Notes under the pieces: generated by a model | The model's input: the letters and a program-made list of their open reading frames with translations, nothing else | Database searches by the model: none | What the model was told of the DNA's origin: nothing | Source: PALSA-1196 sp036833805 | Lineage (GTDB): Bacteria; Pseudomonadota; Gammaproteobacteria; Steroidobacterales; Steroidobacteraceae | DNA length: 33,570 nucleotides | Assembly: GCA_036833805.1 (NCBI GenBank) | Contig: DAITPA010000015.1 | Location: 1-33,570, forward strand | Direction of reading: 5' to 3' | In this document: positions 7,243 to 14,603 of the stretch, piece after piece | How the letters are laid out: the number at the start of each line of letters is the position of its first letter | Position numbering within the stretch: position 1 is the first letter of the stretch | Translations under genes and position numbers: made by a program

Positions 7243-8526
7243 TACCGCGAGGTAATCGCGGCGCGTTGCGCCGGTGTACAGCTGCCGCGGCCGGCCGATG
7301 CGCATGGCGGGGTCGGAGATCATCTCCTGCCAGTGGGCGACCCAGCCCACCGTGCGCGCAATCGCGAACATCACGGTGAACATGGAGCGCGGAATGCCGA
7401 TCGCGCTGTAAATGATGCCGGAGTAGAAATCCACGTTCGGGAAGAGCTTTCTCGCGATGAAGTACTCATCCTTGAGAGCGATCTCCTCAAGGCGTAGCGC
7501 AAGCTCAAAGAGCGGATTGTCGGAGCGTCCGAGCGCGGCCAGAACCTTGTGGCACATCGCACGGATGATCTTCGCGCGCGGATCGAAATTCTTGTACACG
7601 CGATGGCCGAAGCCCATGAGGCGAAAGTGACTCGATTTGTCCTTCGCCATCGCGAGAAACTTGGGAATATGATCGACCGTACCGATCTGCTCGAGCATGG
7701 CGAGCACCGCCTCGTTGGCGCCGCCGTGCGCTGGACCCCACAGCGCCGAGACCCCGGCGGAGATCGCAGCGTACGGATTCGCGCCGGTGCTGCCGGCGAG
7801 ACGCACCGTCGAGGTACTGGCGTTTTGCTCGTGGTCGGCGTGCAGGATGAAGAGCAGATCAAGCGCCTGCGCCGCCACCGGATCGACCTTGTACGGCTCA
7901 CACGGCACGGCGAAGAACATTTGCAGCAGATTGCTCGCGTAATCGAGCTCATTGCGCGGATAGACAAACGGCTGGCCGAGCGAGTGCTTATGAGCGGCGG
8001 CGGCAATGGTCGGGATCTTCGCGATGATGCGATGCGAGAAGATCTCCCGATGGCGCGGGTTATAGATGTCCATCGTGTCGTGGTAGAACGCCGACATCGA
8101 CGACACCACTGCCGAGACCATCGCCATCGGATGGGCGTTGTGGTGAAACCCGTTGAAAAAGCGCAACAGGGTCTCGTTGATCATGGTGTGTTGACGGATG
8201 CTGCCAGTGAACTCATCCAGCTGTTTCTTGTGCGGCAGATCGCCGTGCAGCACGAGGTAGGCGACCTCCATGAAACTGCTTTTTTCGGCGAGCTGTTCGA
8301 CCGGGTAGCCGCGGTAGAGGAGCACGCCGGCATCACCATCGACATAGGTGATGCGGCTGTCCGTGCAGGCGGTGGCGCCGAAGCCGGGGTCATACGTGAA
8401 GACGCCCAAGTCGCGTTGCAGCGAGGAGATATCCACGACCGACGGACCAATAGTCCCGCAGCGCACGGGTAATTCGGATTTTTTGCCGGAATTCTCGTCC
8501 AGCAGCTCGAATTTCGTCTCGGTCAT
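7228..8526 (-). CDS. gltA: Citrate synthase (type II)
   Basis: It condenses acetyl-CoA with oxaloacetate to citrate, the entry step of the TCA cycle. The 432-residue protein has the N-terminal extension and beta domain typical of hexameric Gram-negative enzymes (GTIGPSVVDISSLQRDLGVFTYDPGFGATACTDSRITYVDGD). The first active-site His region is LHADHEQNAS near residue 228, the signature GFGHRVYKNFDPRA near 307 has the second His and a CoA/oxaloacetate-binding Arg, and the catalytic Asp is in NVDFYSG near 365. ATG at 8526 gives the expected MTETKFELLDENSGKKSELPV start. The 161 bases between its start and the rpmE stop should hold its promoter; I could not pick one with confidence. Confidence 0.97.
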   Translation of the reverse strand: MTETKFELLDENSGKKSELPVRCGTIGPSVVDISSLQRDLGVFTYDPGFGATACTDSRITYVDGDAGVLLYRGYPVEQLAEKSSFMEVAYLVLHGDLPHKKQLDEFTGSIRQHTMINETLLRFFNGFHHNAHPMAMVSAVVSSMSAFYHDTMDIYNPRHREIFSHRIIAKIPTIAAAAHKHSLGQPFVYPRNELDYASNLLQMFFAVPCEPYKVDPVAAQALDLLFILHADHEQNASTSTVRLAGSTGANPYAAISAGVSALWGPAHGGANEAVLAMLEQIGTVDHIPKFLAMAKDKSSHFRLMGFGHRVYKNFDPRAKIIRAMCHKVLAALGRSDNPLFELALRLEEIALKDEYFIARKLFPNVDFYSGIIYSAIGIPRSMFTVMFAIARTVGWVAHWQEMISDPAMRIGRPRQLYTGATRRDYLAVSERG

Positions 8527-8687
8527 TGCGGCAAGTGCACCCTGATGAAGGCTCGCACAGGAACAAGGGCCCTAAGGCAAGTGCCGATCAGGGATACAGG
8601 GTCCGTAGAACGAAATCAAGGCGCGCGCGTGCGCAATGCGAGGTCACTCAAATGACCGCGGCCGCGCGCATGCGCGACGCGTTTGCT

Positions 8688-8900
8688 TCAGCGCGCGGGA
8701 GTCGGTGCGTATTTCTTGCGGAACTTGTCGACGCGGCCGGCGGTGTCGACAATCTTCTGCTTGCCCGTGTAGAACGGATGGCAGTTCGAGCACACCTCGA
8801 TCTGCAGATCGTGACCCAGCGTCGAGCGCGTCGTGAAAGCATTCCCGCACGCGCACGTTACGGCCATGTCTTTATATTCCGGATGAATCGTGGCTTTCAT
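8688..8900 (-). CDS. rpmE: 50S ribosomal protein L31 (zinc-binding type)
   Basis: L31 bridges the large and small ribosomal subunits. The 70-residue protein starts MKATIHPEYKDMAVTCACGN and keeps all four zinc-ligand cysteines (Cys16, Cys18, Cys37, Cys40; motifs CAC and CSNC), so it is the zinc-containing C+ form rather than the zinc-starvation paralogue. HPFYTGKQKIVDTAGRVDKF is the family signature. The length is standard. It appears monocistronic on the minus strand, with gltA downstream and an origin-like non-coding region upstream. Confidence 0.97.
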   Translation of the reverse strand: MKATIHPEYKDMAVTCACGNAFTTRSTLGHDLQIEVCSNCHPFYTGKQKIVDTAGRVDKFRKKYAPTPAR

Positions 8901-9036
8901 GAGTCACTCGTCGTACAGGTTGCGGGCGCAAAAAGGGGCGCAAGTCTAGCGGCACAGTGCGGGCTTCTCAAGCGCAATGCAGCGGCGTTGGCGTCGCGAG
9001 GGCGCGTCGGTAGATGGCAGATCATTCCCCGGTTCT

Positions 9037-9250
9037 TTATCCACAGAAGCTGTGCATAAGTCTGTGGACTTCTGCGTTTTTCAAGGTGCGTTTTCCGGCC
9101 GAAATTGCATTTTTATTACAATGGCTAATTATTGACCAACCAATTTGTACTTGATTTTTCAATGATTTACGCTCTTCTTATTCAGCGACTTGAGCGGTTT
9201 AGCACGTAATTGGCTCATTTGTGGGAGACCCCCGCCCGGGCTGTGCATAA
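9037..9250. other. DnaA-box cluster with AT-rich segment (origin-like)
   Basis: Three perfect matches to the DnaA box TTATNCACA lie in the 378-base gap between rpmE and hemW: TTATCCACA at 9037-9045 (plus), and TTATGCACA on the minus strand at 9051-9059 and 9242-9250. The first two are inverted with a five-base spacer. A weaker box-like TGTGGACTT follows at about 9063. Between the boxes I count 22 G/C in the 80 bases 9101-9180, a sharp AT-rich island in an otherwise GC-rich window. It contains runs such as GATTTTTCAATGATTTAC. This looks like a DnaA-dependent origin or a DnaA-titration site. No dnaA, dnaN or gidA gene is nearby, so origin status is unproven. Confidence 0.5.
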
Positions 9251-9255
9251 AGGCG

Positions 9256-9278
9256 GGCATCACCGGCGCCGGTGACGC
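9256..9278 (-). terminator. Strong hairpin just after hemW
   Basis: A perfect 16-base palindrome TCACCGGCGCCGGTGA is extended by GGC/GCC on either side of one mismatch. It begins right after the hemW stop on the minus strand. A short T-containing run (CCCGCCTTTATG) follows. It is a likely 3' end for the phosphatase-rph-rdgB-hemW transcript, although the T-tract is short. Confidence 0.6.
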
Positions 9279-10478
9279 CTAGCGAACGGTTGACAATGCC
9301 GGAAGCTCGCCCGTTACCGTGCTTTGTGGCAAAAATGCCATGAGCGCGTCGTTCAGAAACATGAATCCAAGTGCCGTCGGGCGGCATCTGCCTGCATCGA
9401 GCTCGAGAAGTCCGCGCTGCGCAAGATCGGCAGCCACCCGGGCGACCGTATGCCAGGGCAGCCCGGTGCGGGCCTCAAAGGAGTCGATCGGAAAACCCTC
9501 AAAAAGACGCAATGCGTTCAGCATGAACTCGAACGGCAGATCGCGCGCGGCAACGCTGGAACGCGTGAGTGCGCGCGGCGCGCCCGCCATGTAGCGCCGC
9601 GGTTCGCGCCATTGCACGGTGCGCACAATTGCCGCGCTGCCGGGCGAGCTCAACTTGCCATGTGCACCGGCACCGATTCCCAGGTAATCGCCAAATCTCC
9701 AATAATTGAGGTTGTGCTGGCACTGGAAGCCTGAGCGCGCATAGGCGGATATCTCGTACTGCGCAAAGCTCGCCTCCTTGAGGCGGCGCTGGCATGCCTC
9801 AAGGATCTGCGCCGCGCCATCATCGCTTGGCACATTAGGCGGCTGCGCGGCGAACACGGTGCCCGCCTCAATCGTCAGCTGATAATGCGACAGGTGCGTG
9901 GGGGTGAGTGCGAGTGCCTCGTCAATATCATGCAATGCGCCGGCGACATCCTGGCCGGGAAGTGCGTACATGAGATCAATATTGAAGTTTGAAAGGCCCG
10001 CGGCATGTAGCTCCGCCGCGGCCCTTTGGGTCTCCGCCACGGAGTGAATGCGGCCGAGAGCGTTGAGCTGCGCTTGATCGAAGCTCTGTGCTCCCAACGA
10101 CACCCGGTTGATCCCGGCGGCGCGATATTCAGCGAACCGGCCGCGCTCGACCGTGCCGGGATTGGCCTCGAGCGTGACTTCGGCATCGGCCGCGATATTA
10201 AGGTGCCGGTGCGCCGCGCCCAATATGCGCGCGATCCCTTCAGCCGAGAACAAACTCGGCGTGCCGCCGCCCAGGAATACGGACAGCACGCGGCGCCCCG
10301 CAACTTCCCCGCGCTGGGACGCAAGATCCCGCTCCAAAGCCTCGAGGTACTGTTTCTCGGGAAGCTCATCCTTGAGCGCATGCGAATTGAAATCACAATA
10401 CGGACACTTCTTCACGCACCACGGGAAGTGCATGTAGAGCGCGAGCGGCGGTGCGCATTGCATGGCAGCTGCGCTCAT
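9279..10478 (-). CDS. hemW: Heme chaperone HemW (radical SAM, HemN-like)
   Basis: HemW is a radical-SAM family protein thought to bind and deliver heme; it was long annotated as oxygen-independent coproporphyrinogen oxidase. The 399-residue product has the cluster motif CVKKCPYC near residue 21 (CxxxCxxC), then CDFNSHA, GGGTPSLF near 70, LEANPGT near 105, GINRVSLGAQSFD near 120 and NFNIDLMYALPGQ near 162. The C-terminal HemN-type domain is present. It lacks the extended N-terminal region of true HemN, which favours HemW. Its ATG shares one base with the rdgB stop. The rdgB-hemW order is conserved in proteobacteria. Confidence 0.94.
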   Translation of the reverse strand: MSAAAMQCAPPLALYMHFPWCVKKCPYCDFNSHALKDELPEKQYLEALERDLASQRGEVAGRRVLSVFLGGGTPSLFSAEGIARILGAAHRHLNIAADAEVTLEANPGTVERGRFAEYRAAGINRVSLGAQSFDQAQLNALGRIHSVAETQRAAAELHAAGLSNFNIDLMYALPGQDVAGALHDIDEALALTPTHLSHYQLTIEAGTVFAAQPPNVPSDDGAAQILEACQRRLKEASFAQYEISAYARSGFQCQHNLNYWRFGDYLGIGAGAHGKLSSPGSAAIVRTVQWREPRRYMAGAPRALTRSSVAARDLPFEFMLNALRLFEGFPIDSFEARTGLPWHTVARVAADLAQRGLLELDAGRCRPTALGFMFLNDALMAFLPQSTVTGELPALSTVR

Positions 10479-11083
10479 CAGTCAACCGCTGCGCGCAGTT
10501 GTGCGACGAGGGCGCGCAACGCAAGCGCCCGATGACTCACTACATTCTTTTCGCCGGCAGAAAGTTCCGCCGCGGTGCGCTCCTGACCTGCTGGGATAAA
10601 TATCGGGTCATAGCCGAAACCGCCGGTACCGCGCGGAGCTTGCGCGATGTTCCCCTGCCATGAGCCGGCGGCGATGATGGGCTCAGTATCCCTGGCGTCG
10701 CGCACGAATGCGATGACACAGCGATAGCGGGCGCCACGTGCCGCGGCCGGCACGCTCGACAGCGCGGCGAGCATCTTCTTAACATTGTCGCGATCCTGCG
10801 CGGCATCGCCTGCGTAGCGCGCGGAGCGCACGCCGGGAACGCCACCCAAGGCGTCAACTTCGATCCCCGAGTCATCGGCAATCGCGGGCAAAGCGCGCTG
10901 CCCCGCGGCATAGCGCGCCTTGAGCAGGGCGTTTTCGAGAAAAGTTGCGCCGCTCTCGGGCGGCGATTCGATGCCGAGCGCCTGCTGCGGCGTCAAATCA
11001 AAACCGAGCGGAGCCAAAAGCGCTGCGAGTTCAGCCAACTTACCGGAATTTGCGCTCGCGAGGATCACGCGCCGACCCTTCAC
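10478..11083 (-). CDS. rdgB: dITP/XTP pyrophosphatase RdgB
   Basis: RdgB hydrolyses non-canonical purine nucleoside triphosphates (dITP, XTP) to monophosphates and so keeps them out of DNA. The 201-residue protein shows the Ham1 fold motifs: the N-terminal ILASANSGKLAEL, the metal-binding IADDSGIEVDALGGVPGVRSARYAG near residue 65, FGYDPIFIP near 155 and the C-terminal SHRALALRAL near 182. The start is GTG at 11083, overlapping the rph stop by four bases (GTGA), which implies translational coupling. The length matches the family (about 197 in E. coli). Confidence 0.96.
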   Translation of the reverse strand: MKGRRVILASANSGKLAELAALLAPLGFDLTPQQALGIESPPESGATFLENALLKARYAAGQRALPAIADDSGIEVDALGGVPGVRSARYAGDAAQDRDNVKKMLAALSSVPAAARGARYRCVIAFVRDARDTEPIIAAGSWQGNIAQAPRGTGGFGYDPIFIPAGQERTAAELSAGEKNVVSHRALALRALVAQLRAAVD

Positions 11084-11811
11084 GGTGGCGCGGCATCCAG
11101 GCTCTGCGCCTGCAGCACGAACAGCTGGGCGATGCCGGCGGAGGCGAGATTCAAGAGCGCATCGAGCTCGTGGCGCCGGAACGCATGGCCTTCAGCGCTG
11201 CCCTGTACTTCGATGAAAGCGCCGCCGTTGTTCATAACGACGTTCATGTCGGTCTCAGCCTGCGAGTCCTCGGCGTAGTCAAGATCGAGCACGGCTGCTC
11301 CTGCGACAATGCCGACCGATATGGCCGCAACCTGTCCGTGCAGCGGACTTGCACTGATCACGCGTCGCCGCACGAGCCGCTCGCAGGCCTGTGCAAGAGC
11401 AACGTACGCTCCGGTGATCGCGGCCGTGCGCGTCCCGCCGTCCGCCTGCAGCACATCACAATCGAGCGTCACGGTACGCTCGCCGAGCGCCTTCAAATCA
11501 ACGACTGCGCGCAGCGCGCGACCGATGAGGCGCTGGATCTCCTGAGTTCTGCCGCTCTGTTTGCCGCGCGCCGCCTCGCGCGGACTCCTCGAGTGCGTGG
11601 CACGCGGCAACATGCCGTATTCCGCCGTTACCCATCCCTGGCCTTTGCCGCGCAGAAAATGCGGCACGCCATCTTCCACACTGGCGGTGCACAGCACCTG
11701 GGTCTCGCCACACTCGATGAGTACCGAGCCTTCAGCATGCTTGCCGAAGCGGCGCGTCAACTGCACGCTGCGCAACTGATCGGCATTGCGCCCACTCGGC
11801 CGTGTGCTCAT
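11080..11811 (-). CDS. rph: Ribonuclease PH
   Basis: RNase PH is a phosphate-dependent 3'-5' exoribonuclease that trims tRNA 3' ends. The 243-residue product starts with MSTRPSGRNADQLR and has FLRGKGQGWVTAEYGMLPRATHSR near residue 55, the phosphate-binding/active-site region around RTQEIQRLIGRALRAVVD near 88, and LDCDVLQADGGTRTAAITGAY near 118. All family landmarks are present, and there is no sign of the C-terminal frameshift known from some E. coli K-12 strains. It follows the phosphatase gene by 22 bases and is translationally coupled to rdgB. Confidence 0.97.
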   Translation of the reverse strand: MSTRPSGRNADQLRSVQLTRRFGKHAEGSVLIECGETQVLCTASVEDGVPHFLRGKGQGWVTAEYGMLPRATHSRSPREAARGKQSGRTQEIQRLIGRALRAVVDLKALGERTVTLDCDVLQADGGTRTAAITGAYVALAQACERLVRRRVISASPLHGQVAAISVGIVAGAAVLDLDYAEDSQAETDMNVVMNNGGAFIEVQGSAEGHAFRRHELDALLNLASAGIAQLFVLQAQSLDAAPP

Positions 11812-11833
11812 AAGATCGCGCGCTCCTTAGATT

Positions 11834-12580
11834 TCAATCGCCGAGCCAGCGCAGCGCGGCAGCGGAGGTGTTGTCGCTGCCCGCGCCAGCGCGCGCCACC
11901 GCGAGTTCCCCCAACGCCAATAGCGAATCGCGCAACGTCGCTCCCGGGACCTCAAAGCGCTGCGTCATCTCGGTGTCGCGCAAAGCGCCCCACAGGCCAT
12001 CGGTGCACACGAGAAATACGTCGCCGGGCTCGACCAGTTGCCGCGGCGTGATCGACATGTCCGGCAGAATCGGATCGCCGCCGATACACGATTCAACGAA
12101 ATTACGCATCGGATGCATCTGCACCTGCTCAACGGTGATGAGCCCTTCGCGCAACAGCAGTTCAACGTGACTGTGGTCGCGGGTGCGCGCGATCAGCGCC
12201 CCGTCACGCATATGGTAGATGCGACTGTCGCCAATGTGCGCCCACCAAGCCGAGCCCTGTTGCACGATGCACACCGCGCAGGTCGCGCGCGGGCGCTGCT
12301 CGAGCGGCAAATGGGCGCCAATCCTGACGACCTCTTCATGGGCCCGACCGAGCGTCATATGCAGAAAGCCGAGTGGATCGAACAGCGGTTGCGGGGTGTG
12401 CCAGAAGCTCTCGAGCAACACGCGCTGCGTGACTTCCGCAGCGCGGGCGCCGTCGGCGTGCCCGCCCATGCCGTCGACCACCAGGAGAAGGGCTGCGTGT
12501 TCTGCCACCGCCACCGTTGCCCTATCCTGGTTCTCTTCGCGCGCCCCGAGAAGGCTGATATCGGCGTACTCGACCTTCAA
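11834..12580 (-). CDS. PP2C-family serine/threonine protein phosphatase
   Basis: It removes phosphate from Ser/Thr residues using two bound Mn/Mg ions. The 248-residue protein carries the canonical PP2C motifs in order: GAREENQDR near residue 12, VVDGMGGHADG near 35 (metal-binding Asp), AWWAHIGDSRIYHMRDG near 112, TRDHSHVELLL near 133, FLVCTDGLW near 187 (Asp metal ligand) and DNTSAAAL near the C-terminus. It has no membrane or sensor domain, so it is cytoplasmic. The start appears to be TTG at 12580 (MKVEYADISLLG). It leads an operon with rph, rdgB and hemW and is divergent from yicC. No partner kinase gene is in the window. Confidence 0.93.
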   Translation of the reverse strand: MKVEYADISLLGAREENQDRATVAVAEHAALLLVVDGMGGHADGARAAEVTQRVLLESFWHTPQPLFDPLGFLHMTLGRAHEEVVRIGAHLPLEQRPRATCAVCIVQQGSAWWAHIGDSRIYHMRDGALIARTRDHSHVELLLREGLITVEQVQMHPMRNFVESCIGGDPILPDMSITPRQLVEPGDVFLVCTDGLWGALRDTEMTQRFEVPGATLRDSLLALGELAVARAGAGSDNTSAAALRWLGD

Positions 12581-12600
12581 GAAGCCGCCTTAGCATCTGT

Positions 12601-12619
12601 TAGACTAGGGGCGAGTCTA
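12601..12619. promoter_or_regulatory. Inverted repeat in the phosphatase/yicC divergent promoter gap
   Basis: TAGACT and AGTCTA are perfect inverted repeats separated by seven bases (AGGGGCG), in the 103-base gap between the divergently transcribed PP2C phosphatase and yicC genes. TATATC follows just downstream and could be a -10 element for yicC. It may be a regulator site; evidence is limited to symmetry and position. Confidence 0.3.
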
Positions 12620-12683
12620 TATCCCCCGGCAGTTGAGCGTAAGGCGTAGAACTGCGCCCGCCCCGCGCAGCAAGACCCCCGAC

Positions 12684-13550
12684 ATGATCACGAGCATGAC
12701 CGGATTCGCTCGCCGCGAGGCTGCAGGCCCCTGGGGCACACTTGTGTGCGAGCTGCGCAGCGTGAACCATCGCTTCCTTGAGAGTGGCTTCCGGCTGCCC
12801 GATGAGCTGCGCGCAGCGGAGCCGGAACTGCGGCAGTGCCTGATGCGCGAACTCAAACGCGGCAAAGTCGACTGCACAATCAGCTTGCGTTCGGCGCAAG
12901 GCGCACAGAACGCGCTCGAACTCGACGCCGAAGCCCTCGAGCGTCTGCTCGCGCGCGTGCGCGAGCTCGCCAGCGCCTTTCCCGCCCAGCACACAGTCAA
13001 CCTGCTCGATTTCCTGCGCTGGCCAGGAATCATCCGCGACAACAGCGCCGCCGGCGAAGATCTGCAGGGCGTCGCAAAAGCGCTGGTGATTGAGACACTC
13101 ACGGAACTTGTGGCGGCGCGCACCCGCGAGGGCGAACGGCTGCGTGAGCTCATTGAACAACGCTGTACGGGCCTTGCAAATTTGGTCACGCAAGTGCGCA
13201 CGCGCTTGCCTGAGGTGCGGCAGCGGGTGCGCACGCGGCTCGATGAGCGCATCAAGGAACTGACCGTGCAGGTTGACCAGGAGCGACTCGAGCAGGAGCT
13301 CGCGCTCTTGCTGCAGCGACTCGATGTTGACGAAGAGCTTGACCGGCTATGCGGGCATATTGATGAGATTCGCCGCGCCACGAAAGGATCAGAGCCTGCT
13401 GGTCGGCGGCTCGACTTTCTGATGCAGGAACTCAACCGCGAAGCCAATACGCTGTCGTCAAAATCCCAGGATCTGGAGACGACGCGCGCGGCGGTCGAGA
13501 TGAAAGTGATCATCGAGCAGATGCGCGAACAGGTGCAGAACGTCGAATAG
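12684..13550 (+). CDS. yicC: YicC-family endoribonuclease
   Basis: YicC is a conserved endoribonuclease family that in E. coli affects small-RNA decay. I chose ATG 12684 because the product then begins MITSMTGFARRE, the standard YicC N-terminus; the frame is open upstream to 12633 without support. The 288-residue protein includes ELRSVNHRFLESGFRLPDELR near residue 22, the long helical middle, and the C-terminal DUF1732 part with GRRLDFLMQELNREANTLSSKSQD near 245, the most conserved stretch. In many gammaproteobacteria gmk lies close downstream of yicC; here gmk is more than 7 kb away. Confidence 0.96.
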   Translation: MITSMTGFARREAAGPWGTLVCELRSVNHRFLESGFRLPDELRAAEPELRQCLMRELKRGKVDCTISLRSAQGAQNALELDAEALERLLARVRELASAFPAQHTVNLLDFLRWPGIIRDNSAAGEDLQGVAKALVIETLTELVAARTREGERLRELIEQRCTGLANLVTQVRTRLPEVRQRVRTRLDERIKELTVQVDQERLEQELALLLQRLDVDEELDRLCGHIDEIRRATKGSEPAGRRLDFLMQELNREANTLSSKSQDLETTRAAVEMKVIIEQMREQVQNVE

Positions 13551-13790
13551 CGTATTCTGCTGTCTGCCCGTGACCGGCGTATTCCAATGAGCGCCAATAC
13601 TCGTTTATGGGAAAGTTCGCCCTTAGGCGGGCGAAAACATCAAGTCTCGCCCCCACGGTTGTCCGCTTGACTTGCGAGATCTGACGCCGCAAAGGCGTTC
13701 ACGCCGGGCCGCTGCGGGGTCGCGCGCCGCCAGTTGCAGTCGAGTCTACAATCGGCTAACGGCATCGCGCTTGCGCGCTGACGCGTGTGC
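13551..13790. other. Non-coding gap between yicC and the DUF2442 gene, with one hairpin
   Basis: No convincing gene is seen. A 7-bp stem TTCGCCC/GGGCGAA with a six-base loop sits at 13616-13635, about 65 bases past the yicC stop, and may help end transcription from yicC or from the convergent DUF2442 gene. No good T-tract follows on either strand. This marks the left edge of the decayed patch. Confidence 0.4.
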
Positions 13791-14081
13791 TCACGCAACT
13801 CTCTTGGTCTTCGACGCGAGTATCGAAGTGCCTGAGGCTCGAATACGCTGATACATCGCGTCCGGCGCCAAATCGATACCGCCCGGCCACGTTAGTGCGC
13901 CGCATTCAAGGTAGACCTTAGAGAACACCTTCTCATCGCACAGCGCGTCGAACCCATCACCGAGAGGCCCCTGCGACAGGCGAGGAGCGAGGTCCGCGAT
14001 TCCAGATGTGCCGTCGGCGAACCCAACCTCGACCTTGTAGTTCGGCAACACTTTGAAACGAATGATGGACCAGACTGCCAC
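13791..14081 (-). CDS. DUF2442 domain protein (putative partner of DUF4160)
   Basis: The 96-residue protein has the DUF2442 pattern: an N-terminal beta strand (KVLPNYKVEVGFADGTSGIADLAP), a middle helix (LCDEKVFSKVYLECGALTWPGGIDLAPDAMYQRI) and a basic tail. The family is small, soluble and usually encoded beside DUF4160 proteins; the pair has been proposed to be toxin-antitoxin-like, with function unproven. The start is GTG at 14081, with GGAG eight bases upstream. It lies five bases after the DUF4160 stop, so the two are co-transcribed. It sits in a patch of broken genes, which fits a mobile or addictive module. Family recognition is fairly secure; the role is not. Confidence 0.85.
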   Translation of the reverse strand: MAVWSIIRFKVLPNYKVEVGFADGTSGIADLAPRLSQGPLGDGFDALCDEKVFSKVYLECGALTWPGGIDLAPDAMYQRIRASGTSILASKTKRVA

Positions 14082-14086
14082 GGCGA

Positions 14087-14347
14087 TTACTCCAAGGGAT
14101 CAATGGGAACCGCCGGAACCGGTATTTGACATCGTTCCCAGTTCTTCATGAGCTCGTCCTTGTGAAGAGACGCCCATTCTACGACCAGCGCGTGAGCGCG
14201 ACGAGGTAGAGAGCCGTTGATGATGTCCAGTGTCATTATGTTGTACTGCGCCTCGTGCTCGCCGTAAAGCGCATGAAAATGCGGCGGTGGGTGATCATCC
14301 CAGTACATTCGAATGAGGATCCCGAAGAATTCGCTGATCGTCGGCAT
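14087..14347 (-). CDS. DUF4160 domain protein (putative toxin-antitoxin-like partner)
   Basis: The 86-residue protein matches DUF4160: MPTISEFFGILIRMYWDDHPPPHFHALYGEHEAQYNI, with the family hallmark DHPPPHFHAxY at about residues 18-28, then LPRRAHALVVEWASLHKDELMKNWE. The His-rich motif suggests a metal- or phosphate-binding site, but no activity is established to my knowledge. ATG at 14347 is a clear start. It is first in a two-gene operon with DUF2442. An inverted repeat about 50-65 bases upstream (14398-14414) could be an autoregulatory operator. It appears intact, unlike its downstream neighbours on the plus strand. Confidence 0.87.
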   Translation of the reverse strand: MPTISEFFGILIRMYWDDHPPPHFHALYGEHEAQYNIMTLDIINGSLPRRAHALVVEWASLHKDELMKNWERCQIPVPAVPIDPLE

Positions 14348-14397
14348 GCGAGCATTTTAGGCCGCGCGCTTAGTCGGAGACTAGACCGGAATCTAGG

Positions 14398-14414
14398 CAT
14401 TATTTCCTATAATG
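14398..14414. promoter_or_regulatory. Inverted repeat overlapping a TATAAT-like element
   Basis: CATTAT-TTCCT-ATAATG is a perfect 6-bp inverted repeat with a five-base spacer. Its right arm overlaps TATAAT on the plus strand, and its complement gives a similar AT-rich element on the minus strand. It lies between the DUF4160 start (minus) and the methyltransferase start (plus). An operator for the DUF4160/DUF2442 operon is plausible, but no good -35 was found on either strand. Confidence 0.35.
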
Positions 14415-14603
14415 ATCTCGCCGGTGCTCTTAGCGTCGACCTGGGCGATTTATCGCGTTGCATCGCGTTGTAGTTCGAAGTGGGCGACTCGTTCGATGTA
14501 GCTAAGCGCGTAGTTAGCTGCATGACGGTAGGATGATAATGTTTTATATTCAGCAACTTACACCCAATCCGCCCGAGCCGGTGCAGAGCGTGGAGTAGTT
14601 GGA

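Noticed and set aside
11965..13597. Several long frames opposite or overlapping the PP2C phosphatase and yicC
   Set aside because: All are low-complexity Ser/Arg-rich shadows of genes with intact catalytic or family motifs.
14461..14530. Stem AGCTAA/TTAGCT (about 14499-14519) and short repeats before the methyltransferase
   Set aside because: The stem is short and AT-rich, with no T-tract or link to a known element; too weak to annotate.
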